Assembly: GCF_016901015.1 (NCBI RefSeq)
Contig: NZ_JAFEUP010000005.1
Span: 62,001-126,000, forward strand
Reading direction: 5' to 3'
DNA length: 64,000 bases
Source of the DNA: Zestomonas insulae
Lineage (GTDB): Bacteria > Pseudomonadota > Gammaproteobacteria > Pseudomonadales > Pseudomonadaceae
Numbering within the stretch: the first letter of the stretch is position 1; each line of letters begins with the position of its first letter. Below, piece after piece: positions 29,290 through 37,137 of the stretch. The notes beneath the pieces were generated by a model. The model saw only the letters and a program-made list of their open reading frames with translations, ran no database searches and was not told the DNA's origin. The position numbers were made by a program, and so were the translations under genes.

Positions 29290-30423
29290 ATGAACGCCAC
29301 CACGATCCGCCGCTGGTCCTTCGTCCACACCTGGACCAGCCTGATCTGCACCCTGTTCCTGCTGCTCCTGGCGCTGACCGGGTTGCCGCTGATCTTCCAC
29401 CACGAGCTCGAGCACCTGCTCGGCGACGCGCCGGAGCTGCGCGAGCTGCCGCCGGGCACCCCGCACCTCGACCTGCAGCAGCTGGTCGCCGCCGCCGAGC
29501 GGCATCGCCCTGGCGAGGTGGTGCAGTACCTCGGCTGGGAGGACGACGAACCGAACGGCGTGGTGACCATCATGGCCGCCACCGCCGGCACCGAGCCGAA
29601 TTCCTCGCACACCTTCATGCTCGACGCGCGCAACGGCGAGGCGGTGGCCATGCCGGCGGCCAACGGCGGCTTCATGATGCTCATGCTGCGCCTGCACGTG
29701 GACATGTTCGCCGGCCTGCCCGGCAAGCTGCTGCTGGCCTTCATGGGTGTGCTGTTCGTGGTCGCCATCGTCTCCGGGGTGGTGCTCTACGCGCCGTTCA
29801 TGCGCCGCCTGCGCTTCGCCGAAGTGCGCCGCGACAAGGCCCCGCGCACGCGCTGGCTCGACCTGCACAACCTGATCGGCATCGTCACCCTCAGCTGGGC
29901 GCTGGTGGTCGGCGTGACCGGGGTGATCAGCGCCTGCGCCGACCTGGTGATCGCCGCCTGGCGCAACGATACCCTGGCCGCGCTGACCGCGCCGTACCGC
30001 GCCGCGCCGCCGCTGACCCAGCGCGCCCCGGCCACTGACGTCCTACGCATCGCCGCCGGCGCAGCGCCGGGCATGCAGCCCGACTTCATCGCCTTCCCCG
30101 GCACGCGCTTCTCCAGCGAGCACCACTACACGGTGTTCCTCAAGGGCAACACGCACCTCACCGCGCACCTGTGGACGCCGGTGCTGATCGATGCACAGAG
30201 CCTGGCGGTCACCGCGGTCGGCACGCGGCCGTGGTACATGGACGCGCTGGCGCTGTCGCAGCCGCTGCACTTCGGCGACTACGGCGGCCGGCCGATGCAG
30301 ATCCTCTGGGCGCTGCTCGACGTGCTGACCATCATCGTCCTCGGCAGCGGCCTGTACCTATGGTGGAGCCGCCGCGGCCCGCTGCCCGGCACCCCGCACG
30401 CGGCGCGCGAGGTGCAGCGATGA
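29290..30423 (+). CDS. PepSY-associated membrane protein (siderophore reductase type)
   Basis: 377-aa inner membrane protein with about four membrane segments and large periplasmic loops: RRWSFVHTWTSLICTLFLLL at the N-terminus, LHVDMFAGLPGKLLLAFMGV, WLDLHNLIGIVTLSWALVVG and a last segment near the C-terminus. Such PepSY_TM proteins next to siderophore receptors act in iron release or reduction in the periplasm (PiuB/FoxB type). The ATG at 29290 follows a terminator-like hairpin; an in-frame ATG at 29260 is within that hairpin and was rejected. It overlaps a small membrane protein gene at its end. Confidence 0.88.
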   Translation: MNATTIRRWSFVHTWTSLICTLFLLLLALTGLPLIFHHELEHLLGDAPELRELPPGTPHLDLQQLVAAAERHRPGEVVQYLGWEDDEPNGVVTIMAATAGTEPNSSHTFMLDARNGEAVAMPAANGGFMMLMLRLHVDMFAGLPGKLLLAFMGVLFVVAIVSGVVLYAPFMRRLRFAEVRRDKAPRTRWLDLHNLIGIVTLSWALVVGVTGVISACADLVIAAWRNDTLAALTAPYRAAPPLTQRAPATDVLRIAAGAAPGMQPDFIAFPGTRFSSEHHYTVFLKGNTHLTAHLWTPVLIDAQSLAVTAVGTRPWYMDALALSQPLHFGDYGGRPMQILWALLDVLTIIVLGSGLYLWWSRRGPLPGTPHAAREVQR

Positions 30424-30605
30424 AGCGGCAGAACCTGTGGCGGGTATTCGCCGTGCCTCTTGCGATCGCCCTGCTCGGCTTTGCCGGGCTGTTCGCCGCA
30501 CTGCTCGGCGACGGCGCGTGGGACGCGCTGGCCTGGCTCGGCCTCGGCCTGGCCGCCGTGCTCGGCTACCGGGCGCTGCTGCCGCGCCGCGGGCCGCGCG
30601 GCTAG
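30420..30605 (+). CDS. small two-helix membrane protein
   Basis: 61-aa protein starting inside the stop of the PepSY gene (ATGA). Two hydrophobic segments, VFAVPLAIALLGFAGLFAAL and LAWLGLGLAAVLGY, are flanked by basic residues (KRQNLWR at the start, RRGPRG at the end). It looks like the small accessory membrane protein that often follows PepSY-type proteins; its function is unknown. Confidence 0.75.
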   Translation: MKRQNLWRVFAVPLAIALLGFAGLFAALLGDGAWDALAWLGLGLAAVLGYRALLPRRGPRG

Positions 30606-30633
30606 ACTGCGACAAAGCGCCCGGAGAACCGCC

Positions 30634-31266
30634 ATGTCCAGCCCGACCATGACCCTGTTCCACAACCCCGCCTCGCCCTTCGTGCGCAAGATCATGGTCC
30701 TGTTGCACGAGACCGGACAGCTCGGCCGCGTTGCCATCGAGTCGGTGCAGCTCGCCCCCACCCAACCCAGCGCGGCGGTCAACGCCAGCAACCCGGCCGG
30801 CAAGATTCCCGCGCTGCGCCTGGCCGACGGCGGCGTGCTGTACGACAGCCGGGTGATCTTCGATTACCTCGACCAGCAGCACGTCGGCGAACCGCTGATC
30901 CCGCGCGACGGCCATGCGCGCTGGCGGCGCCTGACCCTCGCCGCACTGGCCGACGCGATCCTCGACGCCGCGGTGCTGATTCGCTACGAGAGCTTCCTGC
31001 GTCCGGCCGACAAGCGCTGGCAGGACTGGCTCGACGGCCAGCAGGGCAAGATCAGCCGCGGCCTCGCCGAACTGGAGAGCAACGCGGTGGCCGAGCTGGC
31101 CAGCCATTTCGACGTCGCCGCGATCGGCGCCGCCTGCGCACTGGGCTACCTCGACCTGCGCCAGCCCGAGCTGGCCTGGCGCGCCGCCTGTCCACAGCTG
31201 GCGGCCTGGTACGCCGAGGTCAGCCAGCGCCCGTCGATGACCCACAGCGCGCCGCCGGCGGCCTGA
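30634..31266 (+). CDS. glutathione S-transferase family protein (PA0473-like)
   Basis: 210-aa GST. The thioredoxin-fold N-terminus has LFHNPASPFVRKIMVLLHE, with Ser14 in the usual catalytic position, and the glutathione-binding cis-Pro/Asp-Ser pair NPAGKIPALRL then LYDSRVIFDYL. A helical C-terminal domain follows. CGGAG lies 7 bases before the ATG. Substrate unknown. Convergent with the creD group. Confidence 0.9.
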   Translation: MSSPTMTLFHNPASPFVRKIMVLLHETGQLGRVAIESVQLAPTQPSAAVNASNPAGKIPALRLADGGVLYDSRVIFDYLDQQHVGEPLIPRDGHARWRRLTLAALADAILDAAVLIRYESFLRPADKRWQDWLDGQQGKISRGLAELESNAVAELASHFDVAAIGAACALGYLDLRQPELAWRAACPQLAAWYAEVSQRPSMTHSAPPAA

Positions 31267-31325
31267 GCCGCGGCGGAAACAAGCGGGCGATGCGCCGCGC
31301 CAGGCGTGCGCCCAGCGCGCGTTCC

Positions 31326-31655
31326 TCACGCAGCATGCGCGGCCGCCTCCTGCGGCCGGCACAGCAGACAGTACAAGCCCAGCGCGACCAGCAGCGCGAC
31401 CTGCCCGAGCGCCGCGCAGAACTGCAGGAACGACGCCACGTTGGCGTTGCGCGACGCCTCGTGCACGCCGCTCAGGCGCAGCCAGAAGGCGTCCGGCAGC
31501 AGCTGCAGGGCCAACTGGGCGAGCGGCTTGCCACTCAGCAGCAGGCCGTCGATCACCCCGCGCTCGCCACTTAGCAGCAGTAGCACCAGGCCGAGCAGCG
31601 CCAGCACCAGGCCCATCGCCAGACACACGCCGAACTGCAGGATCACGCGGGCCAT
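31326..31655 (-). CDS. small membrane protein after creD (PA0466-like)
   Basis: 109-aa protein with an N-terminal membrane segment (VILQFGVCLAMGLVLALLGL) and another near the C-terminus (LGQVALLVALGLYCLLCR). Its ATG shares one base with the creD stop (TGATG), so it is translated with creD. Function unknown; position matches PA0466 beside creD (PA0465) in P. aeruginosa. Confidence 0.75.
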   Translation of the reverse strand: MARVILQFGVCLAMGLVLALLGLVLLLLSGERGVIDGLLLSGKPLAQLALQLLPDAFWLRLSGVHEASRNANVASFLQFCAALGQVALLVALGLYCLLCRPQEAAAHAA

Positions 31656-33010
31656 CAACGTACCTCCTGGCGCAGCGGCTCGCCGCGACCGAGGTCGTAC
31701 CAGTCGAGTTTGCGGGTCAGCAGCATCACCGTGGCGAGCAGGCCGAACACCAGCAGTGAGCCCATCAGCAGCGCGTAGTCCTCGGCGCTGAGCAGCACGT
31801 AGAGCATCGCGTAGAGCGCCGCCAGCAGCGCGGTGAAGCCGCCGCCGCGCCACCAGCTGTGCAGCACGCCGCTGACGTAGATGCCGATCAGCAGCACGCA
31901 GGCGCTGGCCGAGATGCCATAGGCGCGGTCGAAGCCGAGGTGCTCGGCGAGCGACAGCAGCAGCAGGTAGAACAGCGCCAGCGCCAGGCCGACCAGGCCA
32001 TACTGCACCGGGTGCACGGCCAGGCGCTTGAGCACCTCGAAGAGGAAGAACGCGGCGAAGGTCAGGGCGATGAACAGCAGCGCGTATTTGATCGCCCGCT
32101 CGCTCTTCAGGTAGTGGTCGACCGGGTCGACGAAGCTGACCCCCAGGCTCGGCGCGTTGAACGCCTCGCAGCGCTCGTGGCGCACGCAGTCGCGCAGGGC
32201 TTCCTCGAGGTTGGTGGCGAAGAAGCTGGTCTGCCAGCGGGCAACGAAGCCCTGGGCGCTGATCTCCCGCTCGCTCGGCAGGTAGGCGCCGACGAAGCTC
32301 GGGTGCGGCCAGTCGGAACGCAGTTCGACGCGCGTGTCGCGGCCCACCGGGCTGACGCCGAGCTGGCCGGTGCCCTGCAGCTTGAGTTCGAAGGCGAAGT
32401 CGAAGGCCTGCGCGCTGCTGCCGTCGAGCACCGCCAGCGGCACGTGCACGCCGTTGCCCAGACGTGCCTCGCCGCTGCCCGGGGCGAAGCTCAGGGTCTG
32501 CGTGCCGAGGCGCAGCTTGAGGTCGTTCTTGATGCCGCGGATGTCGCTGATGCCGACGGCGAGGAAGGCCGGCTCGAACACGTAGTCGGCGAAGTTCTCG
32601 CGGATACCGAACTGCGCCGGCAGCTCGAAGCGCCCGCTGAGCTGCGCGTCGCTGTGGAACAGCCGCGCCTGGTAGATGCCGCGATAGCGCAGCTCGGTTT
32701 TCACCGCGCCGTCGACGGCGAAGCGCTCGGGCAGGAAGTACAGGCGGCTGCGCACCTCGCGCTCCTCCAGGAAGCGTTCGCCGGACTTCTCGTGGGTCTT
32801 CCACTCGCGCACCGTGCGCCGGTACGGCACCACCAGGATCGGCCCGGTGATCTGCTGGCTGTAGCTGGAGCTGCGCGCGATGTCGTCAAGCACGCCCTCG
32901 CGCAACTGCTGACGCTCGTCGACCAGGCCGTCGATCAGCAGCAGGGGAATCATTAGCAGGACGATCAGCAGGGCGACGATGCCCAGCTTGAAACCCAGGG
33001 TACGGCTCAT
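31655..33010 (-). CDS. creD: inner membrane protein CreD
   Basis: 451-aa membrane protein: one N-terminal helix (LGFKLGIVALLIVLLMIPLL), a long periplasmic domain (about 35-300), then five to six C-terminal helices. CreD is the main output gene of the CreBC two-component system and affects envelope integrity and beta-lactam response; biochemical activity is unknown. Start at 33010 (MSRTLGF) has GGAGAG upstream. A perfect 11-bp-period direct repeat lies 68 bases upstream. Confidence 0.93.
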   Translation of the reverse strand: MSRTLGFKLGIVALLIVLLMIPLLLIDGLVDERQQLREGVLDDIARSSSYSQQITGPILVVPYRRTVREWKTHEKSGERFLEEREVRSRLYFLPERFAVDGAVKTELRYRGIYQARLFHSDAQLSGRFELPAQFGIRENFADYVFEPAFLAVGISDIRGIKNDLKLRLGTQTLSFAPGSGEARLGNGVHVPLAVLDGSSAQAFDFAFELKLQGTGQLGVSPVGRDTRVELRSDWPHPSFVGAYLPSEREISAQGFVARWQTSFFATNLEEALRDCVRHERCEAFNAPSLGVSFVDPVDHYLKSERAIKYALLFIALTFAAFFLFEVLKRLAVHPVQYGLVGLALALFYLLLLSLAEHLGFDRAYGISASACVLLIGIYVSGVLHSWWRGGGFTALLAALYAMLYVLLSAEDYALLMGSLLVFGLLATVMLLTRKLDWYDLGRGEPLRQEVR

Positions 33011-33077
33011 GGCGACTCTCCATTCGGGATGAATGGCGGCAGTCTGCGCAGCGCCCGTGGGGGCTTTATGGGGCGTG

Positions 33078-33095
33078 GATGGAGTTTCGATGGAG
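33078..33095. promoter_or_regulatory. 11-bp-period direct repeat upstream of creD
   Basis: GATGGAG at 33078-33084 and again at 33089-33095 (CTCCATC-N4-CTCCATC on the creD strand). PhoB/OmpR-class regulators bind direct repeats at 11-bp period, and the E. coli CreB tag TTCAC-N6-TTCAC has the same period. The sequence differs from the E. coli tag, so assignment to CreB is inference. Confidence 0.45.
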
Positions 33096-33128
33096 AGCGT
33101 GTGGCGGCGCCGCCACCACACAACCCTC

Positions 33129-33207
33129 GTAGGATGGGTTGAGCGCAGCGATACCCATCGGCAGGGTGGCGAGGGGTATCGGCGCTGCGCTGCTCAACCC
33201 ATCCTAC
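33129..33207. repeat. REP-type inverted repeat (GTAGGATGGGTTGAG family)
   Basis: GTAGGATGGGTTGAGCGCAG starts the left arm (33129) and CTCAACCCATCCTAC ends the right arm (33207); inner arms ATACCC / GGGTAT also pair. The same left arm recurs at 63733. It lies between creD and the CBS-protein gene. Typical of scattered extragenic palindromes in Pseudomonas. Confidence 0.8.
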
Positions 33208-33229
33208 CGGCGCGCGCGGCCGGCGCCGC

Positions 33230-33664
33230 TCAGTCGCCGCGAATGTAGTGCTGCAGCTGCTCGATCAGGCTTTCCTGCTCGCTGGTCACATCGCGCACCA
33301 GGTCGCGGATCGACAGCAGGCCGATCAGTTCGCCCTGCTCGAGCACCGGCAGGTGACGGAGGTTCTTCTCGGTCATCAGCTGCATGCAGTACTGGTTACT
33401 GTCGCGCGGGCTGACCACGAACAGGTTGCGGGTCATGATCTCCTCGACGCTGGTGGCGTACGCCGAGCGTTCCAGCAGCACCACGCGGCACACGTAGTCG
33501 CGTTCGGTGACGATGCCGGCCAGCTCGCCGCGATCGAGCACCAGCAGCGCGCCGATGCCCTTCGCCGCCATCAGTTCGGCGGCCTCCAGCACCGTGGTGT
33601 CCGGGCTGACCGCATAGAGGCTGGGGTTGGCCTTGCTGCGCAGAATGTCGCTGACAGTTTTCAT
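33230..33664 (-). CDS. CBS-domain protein
   Basis: 144-aa protein made of a CBS pair: VSPDTTVLEAAELMAAKGIG / LLVLDRGELAGIVTERDY and EEIMTRNLFVVSPRDSNQYC / HLPVLEQGELIGLLSIRDLV. Such stand-alone CBS pairs bind adenine nucleotides. The start at 33664 has AGGAG 8 bases upstream; an ATG six codons earlier lacks one. It is flanked by two palindromic repeats, so it is likely transcribed alone. Confidence 0.9.
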   Translation of the reverse strand: MKTVSDILRSKANPSLYAVSPDTTVLEAAELMAAKGIGALLVLDRGELAGIVTERDYVCRVVLLERSAYATSVEEIMTRNLFVVSPRDSNQYCMQLMTEKNLRHLPVLEQGELIGLLSIRDLVRDVTSEQESLIEQLQHYIRGD

Positions 33665-33695
33665 CGGGGCGCTCCTCGACACAGGCGATTCTTAG

Positions 33696-33786
33696 AACCT
33701 GTTTCGGAACTCGCGAACTAGAGAAAAACAAGGCGAAGCCATCTTCAACGCAGTTTTTCCGACGCGCAGCAGATCCGAGACAGGTT
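33696..33786. repeat. 91-bp imperfect inverted repeat between CBS gene and creC
   Basis: AACCTGTTTCGGA (33696-33708) pairs with TCCGAGACAGGTT (33774-33786) at 12 of 13 positions; inside it GAGAAAAAC and GTTTTTC also face each other. No coding sequence. Size and shape fit an extragenic palindromic element. Confidence 0.65.
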
Positions 33787-33853
33787 TTTGTGGGCGGGCA
33801 TGGGGCCCGTACTGCCACTCAAGCATGCCGCGTGCCGATCCGCCCCCTGCCCT

Positions 33854-35284
33854 TCAGTCGGGCACTGCCGGCAGCTCTAGCACGGCCTCGACGCCCGTGG
33901 CGACGTTGTTCACCTGCAACGTCCCGCCGTGCAGCTCGGCGACTTCCTGGACGAAGTTGAGCCCCAGACCGGTGCTCTTGCGCCCAGTCTGCGGGCGCGC
34001 CAGCGAGTAGAAACGCTCGGTCAGGCGCGGCAGCGCGTAGTCGGGAATCGCCGGGCCGGGGTTGAACAGGGCGAGGCGCAGGCGTTCGCCCGTGCGCTCG
34101 GCGCTGAAGCGCAGGGTGTCGCCGGGCAGGGTGAAGTCCAGCGCGTTGTCGAGCAGGTTGGCCAGCGCCTGGCCGAGCAGGAAGCGTTCGCCGCTGACCG
34201 CCAGCGCCGCGTCGATGCGGTTGTCGACCAGCAGCCCGGCGCGCTGCAGGCGCGCCGCCTGGGCCTGGCAGAGTTCTTCGACCAGCGCGCGCAGCGGCAC
34301 CGCGCTGCGCTCTTCCAGACCTTGGCGCTGTTCGACCTGGGCCAGCGCCAGCAGGCGTTCGATCAGCTGCTGCAGGCGCGCGCTCTCGCTGTCGATGTTG
34401 CCGACGAAGCGCGCGCGCTGCTCGGCTGGCATCTCGCCCTGCAGCAGTTCGGCGGCGCCGCGGATCGCCGCCAGCGGACTCTTCAGCTCGTGGGTCAGGG
34501 TGTGCACATAGCGCTCGACGTAGGCCTTGCCCTCCAGTTGGGTGCGCATCGCCTCGACCGCCGCCGCCAGCTGCGCCAGCTCGCCGCCGCGATACACCGG
34601 CAGCTCGGCACGCTGGCCGGCGCTGACCGCCTCCGCATAGCGGGTCAGGCGACCGAGCGCGCGGCTCAGCCACCAGGACAGCAGGCCGCCAATCAGCAGA
34701 CCGAGGCCGATCAGCCCGGCGCCGAGCCACGCCAGGCGGCGCTGCGAGCGTTCGATGTAGGGCTGCAGGGTGCGGTTCGGCTTGGCCACCGAGACCACGC
34801 CGAGGATCTGCCCGTCGGCGATGATCGGCGCCGCCACGTACATCACCGAGGAATCCGGGTCGCTGGGGTCCTCGCGACTCGAGCGCGCGCCGTACTGGCC
34901 GCGCAGAGTGCGGTACACGTCGTTCCAGCGCGAGTAGTCCTGGCCGACGCCGACCCCGCTGGAGTCGAGCAGGACGATGCCGCGCGCGTCGGTGACGTAG
35001 ATGCGGTGGTTGACCTCGCGCTTGGTCACCCCCCAGATCTGCGCCTGCGGGCGGCGCTCGCCGTAGGCGCGCAGCAGCTCGGGCAGACGGCTCTGCGCCA
35101 GGGTGCCGGCCTTGACGTCGTCGCGCAGCAGCTCGGCGAGCAGGTTGGCAGTGTCGACCAGGGTTTCCTCGGTGGACTGGCGCATGCCGGGGCGGATCTC
35201 GTCCATCACCGTGCTCAGCACGAACCAGCCGGTGAGGCCGACGAACAGGAAGTAGACCAGGAAGATGCGTATGCCGAGCGGCAT
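33854..35284 (-). CDS. creC: sensor histidine kinase CreC
   Basis: 476-aa membrane kinase: N-terminal helix (IRIFLVYFLFVGLTGWFVLS), periplasmic sensor (about 30-185), second helix (LGAGLIGLGLLIGGLLSWWL), HAMP, H-box HTLTHELKSPLAAIRG, N-box NLLDNALDF and G-boxes ending STGLGLNFVQEVAELHGG. CreC senses carbon/metabolic state in E. coli and cell-wall stress in Pseudomonas through PBP4 inhibition, and phosphorylates CreB. Its ATG shares a base with the creB stop. Confidence 0.95.
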   Translation of the reverse strand: MPLGIRIFLVYFLFVGLTGWFVLSTVMDEIRPGMRQSTEETLVDTANLLAELLRDDVKAGTLAQSRLPELLRAYGERRPQAQIWGVTKREVNHRIYVTDARGIVLLDSSGVGVGQDYSRWNDVYRTLRGQYGARSSREDPSDPDSSVMYVAAPIIADGQILGVVSVAKPNRTLQPYIERSQRRLAWLGAGLIGLGLLIGGLLSWWLSRALGRLTRYAEAVSAGQRAELPVYRGGELAQLAAAVEAMRTQLEGKAYVERYVHTLTHELKSPLAAIRGAAELLQGEMPAEQRARFVGNIDSESARLQQLIERLLALAQVEQRQGLEERSAVPLRALVEELCQAQAARLQRAGLLVDNRIDAALAVSGERFLLGQALANLLDNALDFTLPGDTLRFSAERTGERLRLALFNPGPAIPDYALPRLTERFYSLARPQTGRKSTGLGLNFVQEVAELHGGTLQVNNVATGVEAVLELPAVPD

Positions 35285-35970
35285 CAGGCGTGCTCCGGCG
35301 CATAGCTGTAGCCGAGGCCGCGATGGGTCTGGATCGGCTCGGCGCTGGCGGCGACCTGACGCAGCTTGGCGCGCAGGCTCTTGATGTGGCTGTCGATGTT
35401 GCGCTCGTAGCCGGCGTCGGCCGCCACGCCGAGACCATCGAGCAGTTGCTCGCGGGAGAACACCCGCTCCGGTTGGCCGAGCAGCTGTTCGAGCAGGCGG
35501 AACTCGTGGCGGGTCAGGCTCAGCGCCTGGCCGTGGTAGCGGATACGCTGGCGCAGGCTGTCGACTTCGAACGGCCCGACGGCGTCGGCCGGTGCCGACA
35601 CCGGTGGGGCGACACGCTTGAGGATCGCCTTGACCCGCGCCGCCACCTCGCGCGGGCTGAACGGCTTGACCACGTAGTCGTCGGCGCCGATCTCCAGGCC
35701 GACCACCCGGTCGATCTCGGCATCCCGCGCAGTAAGGAAAATCACCGGCACCTCGGAAAAACGCCGCAGCTGCTTGCAGGCCTCGAAGCCGCTGACGTCA
35801 GGCAGGCCGACGTCGAGGATCAGCAGGTCGGCCGGGGTCTGCCGCTGAAACTCCAGCGCCGCGCCAGCGAGGCTCAGCCAGGTGGTGGTGAAGCCTTCAC
35901 CCTGCAGGGCGTAAATCAGCGTGTCGGCGATCGCCGCTTCGTCTTCGACGATCAGAATGTGTGCGGCCAT
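35284..35970 (-). CDS. creB: response regulator CreB
   Basis: 228-aa OmpR-family regulator. Receiver: acidic pair E9/D10, phospho-acceptor Asp53 in LILDVGLPD, LTARD, and DDYVVKPFSPRE with the conserved Lys. C-terminal winged helix with RHEFRLLEQLLGQPERVFSR and the HIKSLRAKLRQ recognition region. Works with CreC; creD is the expected target but is separated here from creBC by the CBS-protein gene and two repeats. Confidence 0.95.
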   Translation of the reverse strand: MAAHILIVEDEAAIADTLIYALQGEGFTTTWLSLAGAALEFQRQTPADLLILDVGLPDVSGFEACKQLRRFSEVPVIFLTARDAEIDRVVGLEIGADDYVVKPFSPREVAARVKAILKRVAPPVSAPADAVGPFEVDSLRQRIRYHGQALSLTRHEFRLLEQLLGQPERVFSREQLLDGLGVAADAGYERNIDSHIKSLRAKLRQVAASAEPIQTHRGLGYSYAPEHA

Positions 35971-36038
35971 CCGTGCGCTCCCGCGGAGAATCCCGGGAAA
36001 GTGCCGGATGGCCGCTCAGGCGTCAATCACGCTCGGTG

Positions 36039-36545
36039 TCAGTCACATTTTGGCTTGCCGGCGGTGAAGCGCCGCGCCGGGTTCACCGCGGCGTCGAACT
36101 CGCGCAGTGCGCGCGCGCCGATCAGCAACGGGTAGTTGAAGTGGCTGCGGTCGGCGAGGTTGACCTCGATGGTGCGGGTCACGCCGTCCAGGCACATTTC
36201 CAGGTCGACCACCGGGCGCTTGGCGGCCACCGGCTCCTCCTCGTCTTCCTCTTCGTCGGAGCGCGTCTTGATCTTGCTGATGCGCGACACCTTGTGCTCG
36301 TACACGGTGTCGTCGGCGTCCTTGGTGGCCAGCTTGAAGCGCACCCACTCCTCGCCATCACGGGTGAAGGTCTCGATGTCCTTGGCCGACAGCGAGGCGG
36401 TCAGCGCGCCGGTGTCCATCTTTGCCTTGAAGGTCTGCTTCAGCTCGGGAAGCTTGATGTACTCGTAGCGCCCGTAGAGGGTCGGCTGGGCGGCCAGCGC
36501 CGGCAGGGTGATCAGGCTCAGCAGAGCGACAGCAGCAAATTTCAC
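36039..36545 (-). CDS. exported RimK-associated ATP-dependent zinc protease-type protein (PA0462-like)
   Basis: 168-aa protein of the putative ATP-dependent zinc protease family (retropepsin-like fold). Signal peptide (about 1-18, AVALLSLITLPALA). Core YEYIKLPELKQTFKAKMDTG, with the D-T-G triad in KMDTGALTASL, and HFNYPLLIGARALREF. An acidic EEEDEEE insert lies in the middle. The GTG start has AGGAG upstream. Family members elsewhere act in glutamate ligation pathways or as periplasmic protease-like proteins; role here unknown. It follows creB on the same strand. Confidence 0.85.
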   Translation of the reverse strand: MKFAAVALLSLITLPALAAQPTLYGRYEYIKLPELKQTFKAKMDTGALTASLSAKDIETFTRDGEEWVRFKLATKDADDTVYEHKVSRISKIKTRSDEEEDEEEPVAAKRPVVDLEMCLDGVTRTIEVNLADRSHFNYPLLIGARALREFDAAVNPARRFTAGKPKCD

Positions 36546-36737
36546 GCGGAACTCCTCGAATCGGGCATGTCATGCCTCGGACCGACACGGCCCGGGATTG
36601 GTTCGGTATAGCCGTTGCGAGGTGAAAATCCCGTCGCCGCGGCGCCATGGACAAAATGATGGCAAAACAATAGCGTTGCCCGCTCGACCGTGGCCACTCA
36701 AGGACGCGCGGCGTACACGCACCCTCAAGGAGATCAC

Positions 36738-37106
36738 ATGCGCACACTCGCAACGACCCTGGCCCTGAGTCTGGCCCTGGCCGTGACCAGCAGCCAGGCC
36801 TGGGCCGCCGGCGCCCTGGCCATCGATAGCAATCAGGGCGACCAGTTCGGCTTCGCCTACGACTACGCGACCCTCGGTGAAGCGCAGCAGCGCGCGCTCG
36901 GCGAGTGCGGTGGCAACTGCCAGGTAGTGCTCGACTTCGACAGCGGCTGCGCCGCCTATGCCGCCGACCAGAGCAACGGCTCGACCGTCTACGGCTGGGG
37001 TACCGCCGAGTCGTCCGGTGGCGCGCAGCAACGCGCCCTGCAGGAGTGCAGCAACCAGGGTGGCAACAGCTGCCAGGTGCGCACCTGGGGCTGCAACTCC
37101 AACTAA
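36738..37106 (+). CDS. secreted DUF4189 protein
   Basis: 122-aa protein with a signal peptide (about 1-22, ending SSQAWA) and a DUF4189 domain: ALAIDSNQGDQFGFAYDYAT, AQQRALGECGGNCQVV, then a second ALQECSNQGGNSCQVRTWGC stretch. Six cysteines suggest three disulfides in the periplasm or outside. The start at 36738 has AAGGAG; an upstream in-frame ATG at 36690 would hide the signal peptide. Function of DUF4189 is unknown. Confidence 0.88.
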   Translation: MRTLATTLALSLALAVTSSQAWAAGALAIDSNQGDQFGFAYDYATLGEAQQRALGECGGNCQVVLDFDSGCAAYAADQSNGSTVYGWGTAESSGGAQQRALQECSNQGGNSCQVRTWGCNSN

Positions 37107-37137
37107 GTCGCCGCTGAACAGCCGGGCGGCGTGACGC

